Of a stretch of 64,000 nucleotides of DNA, positions 20,131 to 28,646 are shown piece by piece. The notes below the pieces were generated by a model. That model did no database searches and had not been told where the DNA came from. It saw only the letters and a list, made by a program, of their open reading frames with translations. How positions within the stretch are numbered: position 1 is the stretch's first letter; each line of letters opens with the position of its first letter. A program made the translations under genes and the position numbers. Source of the stretch: JAGVGT01 sp963807225 (lineage in GTDB: Bacteria; Desulfobacterota; Desulfobulbia; Desulfobulbales; JAGXFP01); assembly GCA_963807225.1 (NCBI GenBank), contig CAWEAD010000007.1, forward strand, positions 310,001 to 374,000, written 5' to 3'.

Positions 20131-20519
20131 CTCGCGCTCCTTAACAGAGACCCACATCTGAACGTCCAATAACGATTACAAAGAAAATTCCAGCCCAGCA
20201 CCAGAATGGTGGCTATGGATTGACTTAGCAAATAATGAATCCTCTCGGTTGCCAGGGTCATGATCATGGTGTTTAAACAGAGGCCCGCTAATGCAACGGC
20301 TAGGAACTTCGGAAGGGATGTGTAATGCGGGTTACCGCTCCTAAAGGTAAAGCGGTAGTTGAGACTATAATTGACCATGGCACCGGCGGCGAAGCCGGCC
20401 ATCGATGCGGAAACAGGATCTACAGCTATAAGTTGGACAAGAAATATCAGGACGGAGAAATGTGCCGCAGTGCCTACGACTCCGACTGCGGAATATATCA
20501 AGAACTGCTTAATCACCAC
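20127..20519 (-). CDS. gtrA: GtrA-like flippase
   Basis: This 130-residue protein has four membrane helices and the family motifs YSAVGVVGTAAHF at the start and NYRFTFR and NRYWTFR further on. GtrA proteins are thought to flip undecaprenyl-phosphate sugar across the inner membrane. It is translationally coupled to gtrB by a four-base overlap. It is the only intact gene of the island. Confidence 0.88.
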   Translation of the reverse strand: MVIKQFLIYSAVGVVGTAAHFSVLIFLVQLIAVDPVSASMAGFAAGAMVNYSLNYRFTFRSGNPHYTSLPKFLAVALAGLCLNTMIMTLATERIHYLLSQSIATILVLGWNFLCNRYWTFRCGSLLRSAR

Positions 20520-20851
20520 CTACAACCTTTCTCCTTGGGATAAGCCCTTTTAAAACCGGACTACATCACCACCGGACCTCTTGCCATCTTGAGTTGCTTG
20601 ATTCGAGAAATAACGACTACCTGCTGGTAATCACATAACCAGAAGTTTAGTAACCCGCTATCCCTTACTAATCAAGCAAATATTTTCGACACAAGACCGG
20701 TGAGAAATAGGCCGGGCGATTTGTTATGTGTATATATGGATTTGACACTACTCAGAAGAACCCAGTTACCTGCAACTTGTCAGACTGGTCCGGCCGACCC
20801 GCCCTCTCAATCCACCAAGTTCCGCGAAGTATCCAGCGACCGCCTGATCGC

Positions 20852-21161
20852 CTCGGCCATGATACGAGAAAGGGTAGTTGGGGCTCGGGCCAGCCAGGGG
20901 CAGAGATTCGTCCAGCGAAAAGGAGCCAGGGTCAACAGCGCCATGCAGCCGCGCGACCTGGAAAAATATTGCCGGCTCGGCGAAGAGGCCCATTCCCTCC
21001 TGGAAAAAGCGGCCGGCCGCCTGGCCCTGTCGGCCCGCTCCTGCCACCGGGTCCTGAAAATCAGCCGGACCATCGCCGATCTGGACAACCAAGCGGAAAT
21101 CCAGGCCCGGCATGTGGCCGAGGCCATCCAATACCGGCGCTCGGCGCCGAGGCTGGCCTGA
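20852..21161 (+). pseudogene. Direct repeat, copy 2: truncated comM 3' fragment
   Basis: This fragment encodes the last 102 codons of ComM in frame and ends with its own stop. The bases just upstream (about 20815-20851) still read KFREVSSDR, which resembles the equivalent ComM segment in other species but not the copy at 16940-16980. So this copy may come from a different comM allele. It has no start signal and ends one base before the convergent outer-membrane gene. Confidence 0.85.
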
Positions 21162-21162
21162 A

Positions 21163-21981
21163 TCAGAAACTGACGTAGAAAGAAAGCCCACCACCATAAT
21201 CCGGGCTGCCGTCGCTAACCCCCTTCAACAGGTACCCCTCGGTGGTGTAGTTATCACTTACCTTCCAGGCCATTTTCAGCCGGACTTCCAGGGGAGCATC
21301 AACCCCGTCGAAGGCGGCGGAACCGAACCGGGAGAAGAGCGCCGTATAGAGATTGTCGCTCCAGCCATAGCCCACGCCGGCGTCGGCCAGGAAATAATCG
21401 CTGGCGCCGATCTCGTCGGCGGAGTTGCCCTGAATGATGTAGCGGCCTTCGGCGAAGGGCTGCCAGTTTCCCAACCACTTGGAGATCTGCAGACCCGGAC
21501 CCCAATCGAAGGCGCCGGTGCCCAAGCCCTTGTTCTCGTTGGCGGTGGGAAACTTGAGATAACAGGTAAGGCCCAGATCCGGCGTCCCCTTACCATCCAG
21601 GATAATCCTGTAAGCGGTGGTCAGGGTGATGTCACCGAGGCCGGATTGGGTCTCGTCGCCGCTGAAAGCCGAACTTCCCGCCGTCTGGTTCATGCCCCGG
21701 CCGCCGATCGCGGCCATCATTCCACCGCCGATGACGGCATAACCGGTATTGGTAGTGTCCTGGTAGACAAAGGGCACGGTCAGTTCCAGATTAAGCCTCT
21801 CATCGGGAAACCAGTCGAAGATCAAGGGAATGGCCGTGTAGGTGCTGGTGGAATCGGTGCCGAAATCACCCCGGGCATACTCGACTCCCAGTCCCAGCGA
21901 ATATTGGGGAGTGGCGGCAGCCGCCACCCCGATTTGTAAAAGAAAAAAAACCGGAACAAAAGCCAGAACTCGCATGCGCAT
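21163..21981 (-). CDS. Outer-membrane beta-barrel protein
   Basis: This 272-residue protein has a cleavable signal peptide (cut near AAAATP, about 22-24). Beta-strands with alternating hydrophobic residues run throughout, and it ends in Phe (LSFYVSF), the usual outer-membrane sorting signal. It resembles the MetA/phenol-degradation-type or DUF3187-like transporters of proteobacteria, but the substrate is unknown. The start at 21981 follows GGGAGG; a frame from 22014 is not supported. It is the third gene downstream of a sigma-54-controlled module on the same strand and may belong to it. Confidence 0.75.
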   Translation of the reverse strand: MRMRVLAFVPVFFLLQIGVAAAATPQYSLGLGVEYARGDFGTDSTSTYTAIPLIFDWFPDERLNLELTVPFVYQDTTNTGYAVIGGGMMAAIGGRGMNQTAGSSAFSGDETQSGLGDITLTTAYRIILDGKGTPDLGLTCYLKFPTANENKGLGTGAFDWGPGLQISKWLGNWQPFAEGRYIIQGNSADEIGASDYFLADAGVGYGWSDNLYTALFSRFGSAAFDGVDAPLEVRLKMAWKVSDNYTTEGYLLKGVSDGSPDYGGGLSFYVSF

Positions 21982-22185
21982 TGGTCTGCCTCCCTTGTTG
22001 TGGTTGGAACACACCGGTAAAAAGTGGCTGAATCAGCCTTACAATTCAGCATCACGATATCACTACCAATTCGGAATGAACAAACGCAACTTTTGAAAAA
22101 TATTCGAGCCGCCAGGACGATTCCAGCCCGGCGGCCCGACGTCTCCGCCCCGAACCTGCTTAGGCCGGTTGGCGGCAGAGGTTGC

Positions 22186-22707
22186 TCAACGGCCCATTCT
22201 GCCGCCGCCCATTCGCGTCGGGGCGTGCTGACGCAGCTGGCCCGCAGGACCGCTGCCTTGCCCGACCCGATTGGAGTCGCCTCTCCAGGCCGGCTGACCG
22301 GAATCGTTTCTGAGGGCAACCTCCTGCCCATGCGCCATACCGATCTTCTGGGCCAGGAGATAGACCACCCCATTCTTGCCCTGGGCCTTGGAACCCCGGA
22401 CCGTCATCCGATCGCCGACCGTCAGTTTGATGCCGTGTTCCTCCCAGAAGTCCCGGGGGCCGAGGAGGATAACTATGCGCCCCTCTCCGGTTTCCAGGTC
22501 CACTTGGACCTGCGGCGAATCATCGCTGTGTATGGCCATGATCCGCCCGCTCACCGTGGTGACAGTATTGGCATCGTAACCGGAGTCCAGATTCAATTCA
22601 CCCTGGCCCTCACCGCCGCCCCAGCCCCACCAGGAGGCGTGGACCGGAGGAGGCGCCGGCAAGGCCAGCGCCACAACAAGAATGATGGTCAATAATTCTG
22701 GTCGCAT
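22186..22707 (-). CDS. Small secreted protein, possible OB-like fold
   Basis: This 173-residue protein has a signal peptide (about 1-24) and a Gly/Trp-rich segment. A beta-rich core follows (about 45-125, VSGRIMAIHSDDSPQVQVDL and VGDRMTVRGSKA) that looks like a small OB or soluble binding domain. The tail is Gly/Arg-rich and disordered. I do not recognise a named family. It has a strong GGAGGT site, and a perfect palindrome lies just upstream. It lies between the repeat protein and the beta-barrel gene. Confidence 0.6.
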   Translation of the reverse strand: MRPELLTIILVVALALPAPPPVHASWWGWGGGEGQGELNLDSGYDANTVTTVSGRIMAIHSDDSPQVQVDLETGEGRIVILLGPRDFWEEHGIKLTVGDRMTVRGSKAQGKNGVVYLLAQKIGMAHGQEVALRNDSGQPAWRGDSNRVGQGSGPAGQLRQHAPTRMGGGRMGR

Positions 22708-22722
22708 TTTGTACCTCCAGGG

Positions 22723-22746
22723 GCCGGGGGTGAATTCACCCCCGGC
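22723..22746. repeat. 24-bp perfect palindrome before a ribosome binding site
   Basis: GCCGGGGGTGAATTCACCCCCGGC reads the same on both strands (22723-22746). As RNA it would form a stem of 10 pairs with an AATT loop. It stands between the repeat-protein stop (22772) and the Shine-Dalgarno of the next gene. It could be an mRNA processing or stability hairpin or an operator. No T-run follows on the minus strand. Confidence 0.6.
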
Positions 22747-22771
22747 TTTGGTTACCGGCTGATCTTGGCGA

Positions 22772-23362
22772 TCAGTTTGCGGTGTCGCCGATCTTAATCC
22801 GGTCTTGATCCTGGGTCTTCAACTGATCAGGGGTCTCCAGCTGGTCCTTGGTCTGCAGCTGGTCCTGAATCTTCAGTTGATCGGGAGTCTGGACCTGATC
22901 CTGAGTATGCAGCCGGTCCTGGGTCTTCAGTTGATCGGGAGTCTGGTCCTGATCCTGGGTATGCAGCCGGTCCTGGGTCTTCAGTTGATCGGGGGTCTGG
23001 ACCTGGTCCTGGGTATGCAACCGGTCCTGAGTCCTCAACCGATCCTGGGTCTTCAGCTGATCACCGGCCGCAGCCGGGTCATGGATCCGCAATCGATCCT
23101 GGGTTCGCAATTGATCCTGGGTCCGCAACTGATCCTGGGTACCCAGCTGCTCGCCGCTCTGTGCCTGCTCCTGGGTCTGGTTCCGGTTCTGGTTCATGAC
23201 CCGTTCCTGGCTTCTGGTCTGATTTCGAACCGTGCTCCCCATGGTCTGTCCGGTAGAGAAGCCGCCGCCCATGCCTCCACCCCCCCTGGCCATTGCCTCG
23301 GTGCCAAGGGATAGGGCAAAAAGAGTTGCCATTGCCACTGTCACAATTTTTCTAGTCTTCAT
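22772..23362 (-). CDS. Secreted protein of nested 6- and 18-residue tandem repeats
   Basis: This 196-residue protein has a signal peptide (about 1-25) and a Gly/Met-rich start. From about residue 70 it is built of hexads of the form [QR]L-x-T-Q-D. Three consecutive 18-residue units (54 bp each) are nearly identical, of the type DQLKTQDRLHTQDQVQTP, and a fourth is more divergent. The composition (Gln, Asp, Thr, Leu, no Cys) suggests an extended periplasmic solenoid or coiled array. No family is recognised. A candidate sigma-54 promoter lies about 150 bases upstream, behind a two-component system transcribed in the same direction, so it is probably its main target. Confidence 0.65.
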   Translation of the reverse strand: MKTRKIVTVAMATLFALSLGTEAMARGGGGMGGGFSTGQTMGSTVRNQTRSQERVMNQNRNQTQEQAQSGEQLGTQDQLRTQDQLRTQDRLRIHDPAAAGDQLKTQDRLRTQDRLHTQDQVQTPDQLKTQDRLHTQDQDQTPDQLKTQDRLHTQDQVQTPDQLKIQDQLQTKDQLETPDQLKTQDQDRIKIGDTAN

Positions 23363-23519
23363 GGTTTTGCTCCTTATTTGTGGTTGATGGTTCCGGTGCT
23401 ACTTGCTGCCTCCTGACTAGTAGTAATCCACGAAGCATGCCAGTCGACAGAGAACCGCTATCCACTTGTAATTATAGAGCTTTTTTCTGTGCGCCCCATT
23501 CCGACCGGTTAATATCAGG

Positions 23520-23535
23520 TGCAGTTTTTGCACCA
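23520..23535 (-). promoter_or_regulatory. Candidate sigma-54 promoter
   Basis: On the minus strand TGGTGCAAAAACTGCA matches the -24/-12 rule TGG-N9-TGC. The start point would fall near 23509, about 147 bases before the repeat-protein ATG. The core is also an inverted repeat (GTGCA-N5-TGCAC). The gene just upstream encodes a sigma-54 activator, which makes the assignment plausible. No -35/-10 site competes clearly. Confidence 0.5.
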
Positions 23536-23677
23536 CAGGGAAGATCTTGCACCACCAGGAGACGTTTCAACGATACCGGAAAGATCAAGTGCCGGCGCCG
23601 GTGGATTTCCGGAAGCAACCGGAAGCCATCCCCCGGTCGGCAATCGTGCCAACCACGGTTCACAGCGCCGTTAACCC

Positions 23678-25033
23678 TTATTTTTCCTCCTCCAACAAAC
23701 CATACTCCTGCAGTCGATATTGCAGGGTACGCCGGGAGATGCCCAACCGCTCGGCAGTCAGGCGACGATTGCCTCCAGTGGCCTTGAGGGCGGTAACAAT
23801 GGCCTCGTGCTCGGCCGCCCGGATACTGCCGTCCGCACCGCACCCCGCCCCCGGCGCACCGGACCGGATCAGTTCCGGCAGTTCGGCCGTGGTAATTTCC
23901 CCCCGGGCCAGGATCACGGCCCGTTCAAGAATGTTACGCAATTCCCGGATATTGCCAGGCCAGTCGTAGGCCCGTAAGGCCTTGAGGGCCGAAGTGGCCA
24001 GGCGCGGAACCGGCCGACCCATATCGCGGGCGAGGTGCCGGACGAAGTAGTGGATCATTTCGTCCAGGGCATCCAGCCGGTCCCGCAGAGGCGGCAGAGT
24101 AACGGGAAAAACGTTCAAGCGGTAAAAGAGATCTTCCCGGAAGCGTCCGGCCGCCACCTCTTTGGTCAAATCCCGATTGGTGGCGGCTACCACCCGCGCC
24201 TCGGCATGAAGTTCACGATTGCCCCCCACCCGTTGAAAGGTCCGCTCCTGGAGAACCCTGAGCAGTTTAACTTGCATCGGAGCCACCATCTCACCGATCT
24301 CGTCGAGCATAATGGTGCCGCCGGCCGCCGTCTCGAATTTTCCCGACCGAGTGGTGACAGCGCCGGTGAAGGCACCTCGCTCATGGCCGAAGAGTTCACT
24401 CTCCAGCAAGTTTTCCGGGATTGCGGCGCAGTTGACGACCACAAAAGGTCCGGCGCACCTGGTGCTGGTCAAGTGGAGATAGCGGCAGAGCAACTCCTTG
24501 CCGGTGCCGCTCTCGCCGCCAACCAACACCGTGGCCTCGGTCGGCGCCACTTCCCGCACCAGGCGTTCCAACGCCTGCATGGCCTCGCCGGCGAAGAGGA
24601 TGGCCAGTGGCGGCAGCCCGGCCAGTTCAGCCTCGTCGAGCGCCACCAGCCGCCGTTCCCGGCGGTTTTCCTCCAGAAGTCGCGAGACCAGGCTCCGCAA
24701 GGTATCGGGGTCGGGCAGCGGTTTGGTGAGAAAATCACTGACCCCCTCTTTGATGGCCGCTACGGCCTCTTCCACCTTGCCGAAGGCGGTGATCAGGACG
24801 AAAGGGGTCCCAGCCAGCTCTTCCCGCGCCCCCCGGTACAGTTCGAGCCCTCCCAGTTTCGGCATCTTGAGATCGGAGAGCACCAGGTCGAAGGTCTGCC
24901 GCCGCAGCAGCGCCAGGCCCTCCTTACCGTCCGTCGCCAAAGTCACCAGGTGTCCGGCTTCCTCCAGGATGGCGGCCAACAAACCGCGAAAAGTGGCGTC
25001 GTCTTCAACGATCAGGATTCTTCCGATCAACAA
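23678..25033 (-). CDS. NtrC-family sigma-54-dependent response regulator
   Basis: This 451-residue regulator has a receiver (1-120) with acidic EDD (10-12) and the phospho-acceptor Asp54. A sigma-54 AAA+ domain follows (about 140-375) with GESGTGKE, the GAFTGA loop that contacts sigma-54, and LDEIGE. A Fis-type helix-turn-helix is at the end (about 405-445, NRRLTAERLGISRRTLQYRL). It is 12 bases downstream of its kinase and should be phosphorylated by it. It resembles ZraR/AtoC-type regulators. The candidate target is the sigma-54 promoter at 23520-23535. Confidence 0.93.
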   Translation of the reverse strand: MLIGRILIVEDDATFRGLLAAILEEAGHLVTLATDGKEGLALLRRQTFDLVLSDLKMPKLGGLELYRGAREELAGTPFVLITAFGKVEEAVAAIKEGVSDFLTKPLPDPDTLRSLVSRLLEENRRERRLVALDEAELAGLPPLAILFAGEAMQALERLVREVAPTEATVLVGGESGTGKELLCRYLHLTSTRCAGPFVVVNCAAIPENLLESELFGHERGAFTGAVTTRSGKFETAAGGTIMLDEIGEMVAPMQVKLLRVLQERTFQRVGGNRELHAEARVVAATNRDLTKEVAAGRFREDLFYRLNVFPVTLPPLRDRLDALDEMIHYFVRHLARDMGRPVPRLATSALKALRAYDWPGNIRELRNILERAVILARGEITTAELPELIRSGAPGAGCGADGSIRAAEHEAIVTALKATGGNRRLTAERLGISRRTLQYRLQEYGLLEEEK

Positions 25034-25045
25034 GGACTTCCTCCT

Positions 25046-26284
25046 TCAAACCATGGCGGCCGGCAACAGGACGCGGAGAAGGGCGCCGCCGCCCGGCGCC
25101 GCCTCGGCGCTGATACTGCCACCGCAACCTTCGATAATCTTCCGGCAAATCGCCAGCCCCAGCCCAGATCCTCGCGGCTTGCTGGTCCGAAAGGGCAGGA
25201 ACAGTTCCTCCCGCATCGCCTCCGGAATTCCGTCGCCCTGATCGGCTACGGTCAACTCGATTATTTTACCCGACCGTCGCGCCGCGACAGTGATTACACC
25301 ATGGCGCGGCGAGGCCTGCAGGGCATTGCTCAGCAGGTTCAACAAAACCCGCCGCAAACCCTCTTCCGAACAGCGAACCACCAGATTCGCGGACAGGGCG
25401 CAGTTGATCTTCAAACCACCTTCTTCGGCCTGGTGCTTGAGCAGGGTTAATACCTCCGGGCAGACCGTCGTTAGGTCCACGGCCGCCAAAGGGTCGCTCT
25501 CACCCCTGGTGTAAAGCAGAATATCCCCGACCAGCCCCTCCAGGCGTTTCGCCTCACCGACTATCAGACCGGCGAAATCATGTTCCCGGCCTGGGGGCAA
25601 ACGTTCTTCCAGGAGCTGTCCGTAACCCTTGATCCCGGCCAAGGGAGTTCTGACCTCATGCGCCAGCACCGCCCCCACCTCCCCCAGCCGCGCCAGTTCT
25701 CCCTGCCGCGCCAGTTCTCGCCGCTGCGCGGCCTGTTGTTTGAGAAGCAGGAAGGTTGTCAATCCCAAACCCCAACCTACCGCCAGCAGAGAGAAGATCA
25801 CCGAAAGGCCCAACCGGGCTCGGCGCATTACAGCATCGGCCCGCCAGGTATGCAAAGCCAACCTCATCACGCAGGTTTGGCCACCCAGGTGAAAGGGGGT
25901 CTGAAATTCATAGACAACCTCGCCGGTGCCCAAGCGGATGCGAGACTCCCCGAAACGCCCGGTGGCCAGTATCGGACGATAGCGGCGGTCGGCTACCGAT
26001 GTACCGATCAGGTCGGGGTTGGAATGAAAGATTACCTCTCCGTCGGCTGAGATCAGAGCCGCGTAAGCCACCTCCGGTGACAACAATGAATTGAGCGAGG
26101 CCAGAGAGGAATCTCGAGCTGCCAGCCCTTCCATGACGCCGGCCAGGGTCAGGGCCAGACCGCGGAGATTTTCCTCGGCGATCGGAGCGGCGGTGCGGTA
26201 GTTGCTGATGGCGAACCAGGAAAGCCCCACGGTCAGGGCCAGGGCCGTGAAAAAACTCAACAGGGCGACAAGATGACGACGCAT
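25046..26284 (-). CDS. Two-component sensor histidine kinase (ZraS/AtoS-like)
   Basis: This membrane kinase of about 412 residues has two transmembrane helices (about 5-25 and 170-190) flanking a periplasmic dCache/PAS-like sensor of about 140 residues. The cytosolic part has HisKA with AHEVRTPLAG and HATPase with NLLSNALQA, DQGDGI and GSGLGL. It is cotranscribed with the NtrC-type regulator (12-base gap). I chose ATG at 26284 because the hydrophobic helix follows at once; no clear ribosome binding site is seen there, and upstream starts up to 26395 are possible. The signal is unknown, perhaps an envelope or metal cue as in ZraSR. Confidence 0.88.
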   Translation of the reverse strand: MRRHLVALLSFFTALALTVGLSWFAISNYRTAAPIAEENLRGLALTLAGVMEGLAARDSSLASLNSLLSPEVAYAALISADGEVIFHSNPDLIGTSVADRRYRPILATGRFGESRIRLGTGEVVYEFQTPFHLGGQTCVMRLALHTWRADAVMRRARLGLSVIFSLLAVGWGLGLTTFLLLKQQAAQRRELARQGELARLGEVGAVLAHEVRTPLAGIKGYGQLLEERLPPGREHDFAGLIVGEAKRLEGLVGDILLYTRGESDPLAAVDLTTVCPEVLTLLKHQAEEGGLKINCALSANLVVRCSEEGLRRVLLNLLSNALQASPRHGVITVAARRSGKIIELTVADQGDGIPEAMREELFLPFRTSKPRGSGLGLAICRKIIEGCGGSISAEAAPGGGALLRVLLPAAMV

Positions 26285-26443
26285 GATCAATCTAGAACCC
26301 ACATGCAAGTATTGCCCGGCAATAGGCCTCGTACGCCGCCGAGCGCCCAGGAGCGACATCCACGGTTGCAGCGCCCGCACACGGGCGCTTACCATTTACC
26401 AACAACTTCTCCTGCCGATTACCGACCCTTAATCGGCCTCACT

Positions 26444-26926
26444 TCATTTTTCCGCCCCGGCCTGATCCGAGCCGACCAGACGCAGAGCCAGGGCCAGCAC
26501 CAGAATAATCACCACGTTGGCGCCCAACTCGACCAGAACCGGCCAGAGGTTATCCCAGCCGGCCGCATGGCCGGCAGCCGGGGTGACCATGGAATGCTCG
26601 GCCTCGATCAGCAGGATACGCCGGACACAAGAGATGATGCCGATGTAGAGGAAAGGATTGAGGCTGAAAGGTTTTCGTTTCAGGAAACGAATGATCGGCC
26701 ACATCAGCTCCATGACGATCAGCACCAGCAGCACGTCGTTCAAGACCTGTAGAAGGGTTTCGATCCCAGGGTGAAGCAGATTGGGCAGGGTTCGGGCCAG
26801 GATAAAGATTCCGCATAGCGCCAGAACCAGGGCCACCGCGAAATGCAACAGATCGTCGGCGCCGATCAGAACCTGCCGGAGTAGTTTGACATTGAGAAAA
26901 TAAGGCTTCTGCCGGTCCGGTTCCAT
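26444..26926 (-). CDS. PsiE-family membrane protein
   Basis: This 160-residue protein has four membrane helices and resembles the phosphate-starvation-inducible PsiE family. Family-like sequence includes NDVLLVLIVMELMWPIIRF and the following YIGIISCVRRIL. The function of PsiE is not established. It starts 8 bases after the SerA stop on the same strand, so the two genes are probably cotranscribed. Confidence 0.75.
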   Translation of the reverse strand: MEPDRQKPYFLNVKLLRQVLIGADDLLHFAVALVLALCGIFILARTLPNLLHPGIETLLQVLNDVLLVLIVMELMWPIIRFLKRKPFSLNPFLYIGIISCVRRILLIEAEHSMVTPAAGHAAGWDNLWPVLVELGANVVIILVLALALRLVGSDQAGAEK

Positions 26927-26934
26927 TTCAGGTC

Positions 26935-28116
26935 CTAATTTGAGGATAAATCGATGAGCCGGGTACGAATCACCCCGGGATGTGCGGCGATTTCGGCCAG
27001 CAGACCGGGGGGCAATGAAGTCTCCAGGTCGATAAGGTTGTAGCCGATGGCCCCGTTGCTCTCGTTCAGATAGCTGATGATGTTGATGCCGCCGTTACCG
27101 AGGGCCTGAGAGGCGAAGCCGATCATCCCGGGTACGTCGCGATTGATCATGACCAGACGGGCCACCACATTTCCGGCCGGGATCGCTTCGGCGGTCGGGA
27201 AATTGACGCTGCGCGACACATTGCCATACTCCAGGTAAGATTTCAACTCCCCCACCGCCATCATCGCGCACTGCTCCTCCGATTCTTCGGTACTTGCTCC
27301 CAGGTGCGGCGAGCAGAGCACCCTGGGATGGCCGATGATAACGGCGGAGGGGAAATCGCTCAAGTAACGCATCAGTCGGCCGGAATCGAGGGCGGCCAGT
27401 ACCGCCGCCTCCTCGACGATCTCACCCCTGGCGTAGTTGAGCAAGATCGCCCCGGTCGGCAGACGGGCCAGGAAAGCCTGATCAACCATCCCCCTGGTTT
27501 TGTCGTTCAAGGGCAGGTGCAGGGTAAGGACATCGACCCGGCTCAACATTTCATTCAGTGACCGGGCCAGAATCACCTCGGGTGAAAGTTGGTGGATGTT
27601 CTCCAGAGCCGGGAAGGGGTCGAAACCGATCACCCGCATCCCGGCCGTAATACCGCGGTTGGCAACCCGCAGGCCGATTTTTCCCAACCCGAGAACCCCG
27701 ATGGTCTTCCCGGCCAGTTCAAAACCACGAAAATTCTTCTTCTCGCTCTCCACCCGGTTCTTGACCTCGGCCTCCGGCCGGCCGGCCAAACCCCGGCAGA
27801 AATCCATCCCCTCAAGCAGGTTACGGGCACCGATCCCCAGCATGGTGAAAACCAGTTCGGCCACCGCATTGGCATTGGCCCCGGGGGTGTTGAAAACACA
27901 GATCCCATCACCGGTGGCCTTCTCCACCGTGATATTATTGACTCCGGCGCCGGCCCGGGCCACGGCCAGCAGTGACGGATAGTCAGCGGTATCCACCTTG
28001 CTGCTGCGCACCAGAATGCCCTGCGGATCATCCTGATCGGGACCGACCGCAAAACCCTGGTCCAGCAGATCCAGCCCTTCCTGGGCAAGTCGGTCAAGAA
28101 CCTTTATCCGATACAA
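26935..28116 (-). CDS. serA: D-3-phosphoglycerate dehydrogenase
   Basis: This 393-residue cytosolic enzyme should oxidise 3-phosphoglycerate with NAD+ in the first step of serine synthesis. It has a substrate domain, a Rossmann domain with GLGKIG (about 143-148), the catalytic Arg-Glu-His set (NYARGE, then HLGAST) and a C-terminal ACT domain (about 325-393) for serine feedback. The length is that of the short SerA type. The TTG start at 28116 has AAGGAG upstream. Confidence 0.9.
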   Translation of the reverse strand: MYRIKVLDRLAQEGLDLLDQGFAVGPDQDDPQGILVRSSKVDTADYPSLLAVARAGAGVNNITVEKATGDGICVFNTPGANANAVAELVFTMLGIGARNLLEGMDFCRGLAGRPEAEVKNRVESEKKNFRGFELAGKTIGVLGLGKIGLRVANRGITAGMRVIGFDPFPALENIHQLSPEVILARSLNEMLSRVDVLTLHLPLNDKTRGMVDQAFLARLPTGAILLNYARGEIVEEAAVLAALDSGRLMRYLSDFPSAVIIGHPRVLCSPHLGASTEESEEQCAMMAVGELKSYLEYGNVSRSVNFPTAEAIPAGNVVARLVMINRDVPGMIGFASQALGNGGINIISYLNESNGAIGYNLIDLETSLPPGLLAEIAAHPGVIRTRLIDLSSN

Positions 28117-28283
28117 GTTCCGCTCCTTTTATTAAGACCGTGATCACCGCTAACGGCCACATAATATGGCAGCCCAGAGAATGTCCGCCGTTCATGCGTA
28201 TCGCCTCACCGGCGACCGGCCCCAGTTTCTTAATCCTGAGGCCGGCCTTGTAACCTAACTTTGCCGATTGCAATATGCCGTAG

Positions 28284-28646
28284 TTACATTCTGATCTTGG
28301 CCTCGGTCTTTCCCGAATTCTTTTCCAGATGGATGTAGCGCTTCATTACAGTGCCGGCCAGATCGGCCATGATATTTTTAAGATCGGAATCCCGCCAGGA
28401 CGAAATAAAGCGGGGATCCGCGATAAGTTTCTCACTCAGAGTGAAATGGGGCGAAGCTTTCGGGTTCAGGGCGATATCTTCGTAGTTAATCTCAAGTTCC
28501 CCGGCAAAGATACGCTCCAGCAAGTCCCGAGAAGTATAGACGAAAAACTTTTTCAGATCCTCGGTGGATTCGGCCAGGTTCAACCGTTCACGGAAATGGG
28601 GCAGGATCTGGTTGCCATACTTGGTATAGGAAATCTGCTTGGCCAT
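28284..28646 (-). CDS. Conserved-looking hypothetical protein
   Basis: This 120-residue soluble, charged, mainly helical protein has no signal peptide or membrane segment. I do not recognise a family. An excellent AGGAGG ribosome binding site and codon use like its neighbours support a real gene. It is divergent from the YedF-LysR pair, with about 315 bases between starts. Confidence 0.6.
   Translation of the reverse strand: MAKQISYTKYGNQILPHFRERLNLAESTEDLKKFFVYTSRDLLERIFAGELEINYEDIALNPKASPHFTLSEKLIADPRFISSWRDSDLKNIMADLAGTVMKRYIHLEKNSGKTEAKIRM

Larger units (their letters stand above)
17290..20851. mobile_element. Decaying gtr-type genomic island inserted at comM
   Basis: About 3.6 kb lies between two copies of the comM 3' end. 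It contains a GT-C membrane glycosyltransferase on the plus strand and gtrA-gtrB on the minus strand. Base composition is clearly richer in AT than either flank. No integrase or transposase is present, so entry by homologous recombination over comM, or loss of the integrase, is likely. Two of its three genes are broken. GtrA/GtrB plus a dedicated membrane glycosyltransferase is the classic O-antigen modification (serotype-conversion) cassette. Confidence 0.7.

Noticed and set aside
17290..20851. Prophage or integrative element with a site-specific integrase
   Set aside because: No integrase, excisionase or tRNA attachment site is present. The 310-bp repeat is far longer than a usual att core.
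22772..23362. Short regular repeats that could suggest a CRISPR array
   Set aside because: The units are contiguous, 18 or 54 bp, in one reading frame behind a signal peptide, and there are no unique spacers. This is a repeat-coding gene.
24035..25450. Very long plus-strand frame across the regulator and kinase genes
   Set aside because: It runs antisense to two clearly conserved genes and has no recognisable domains.
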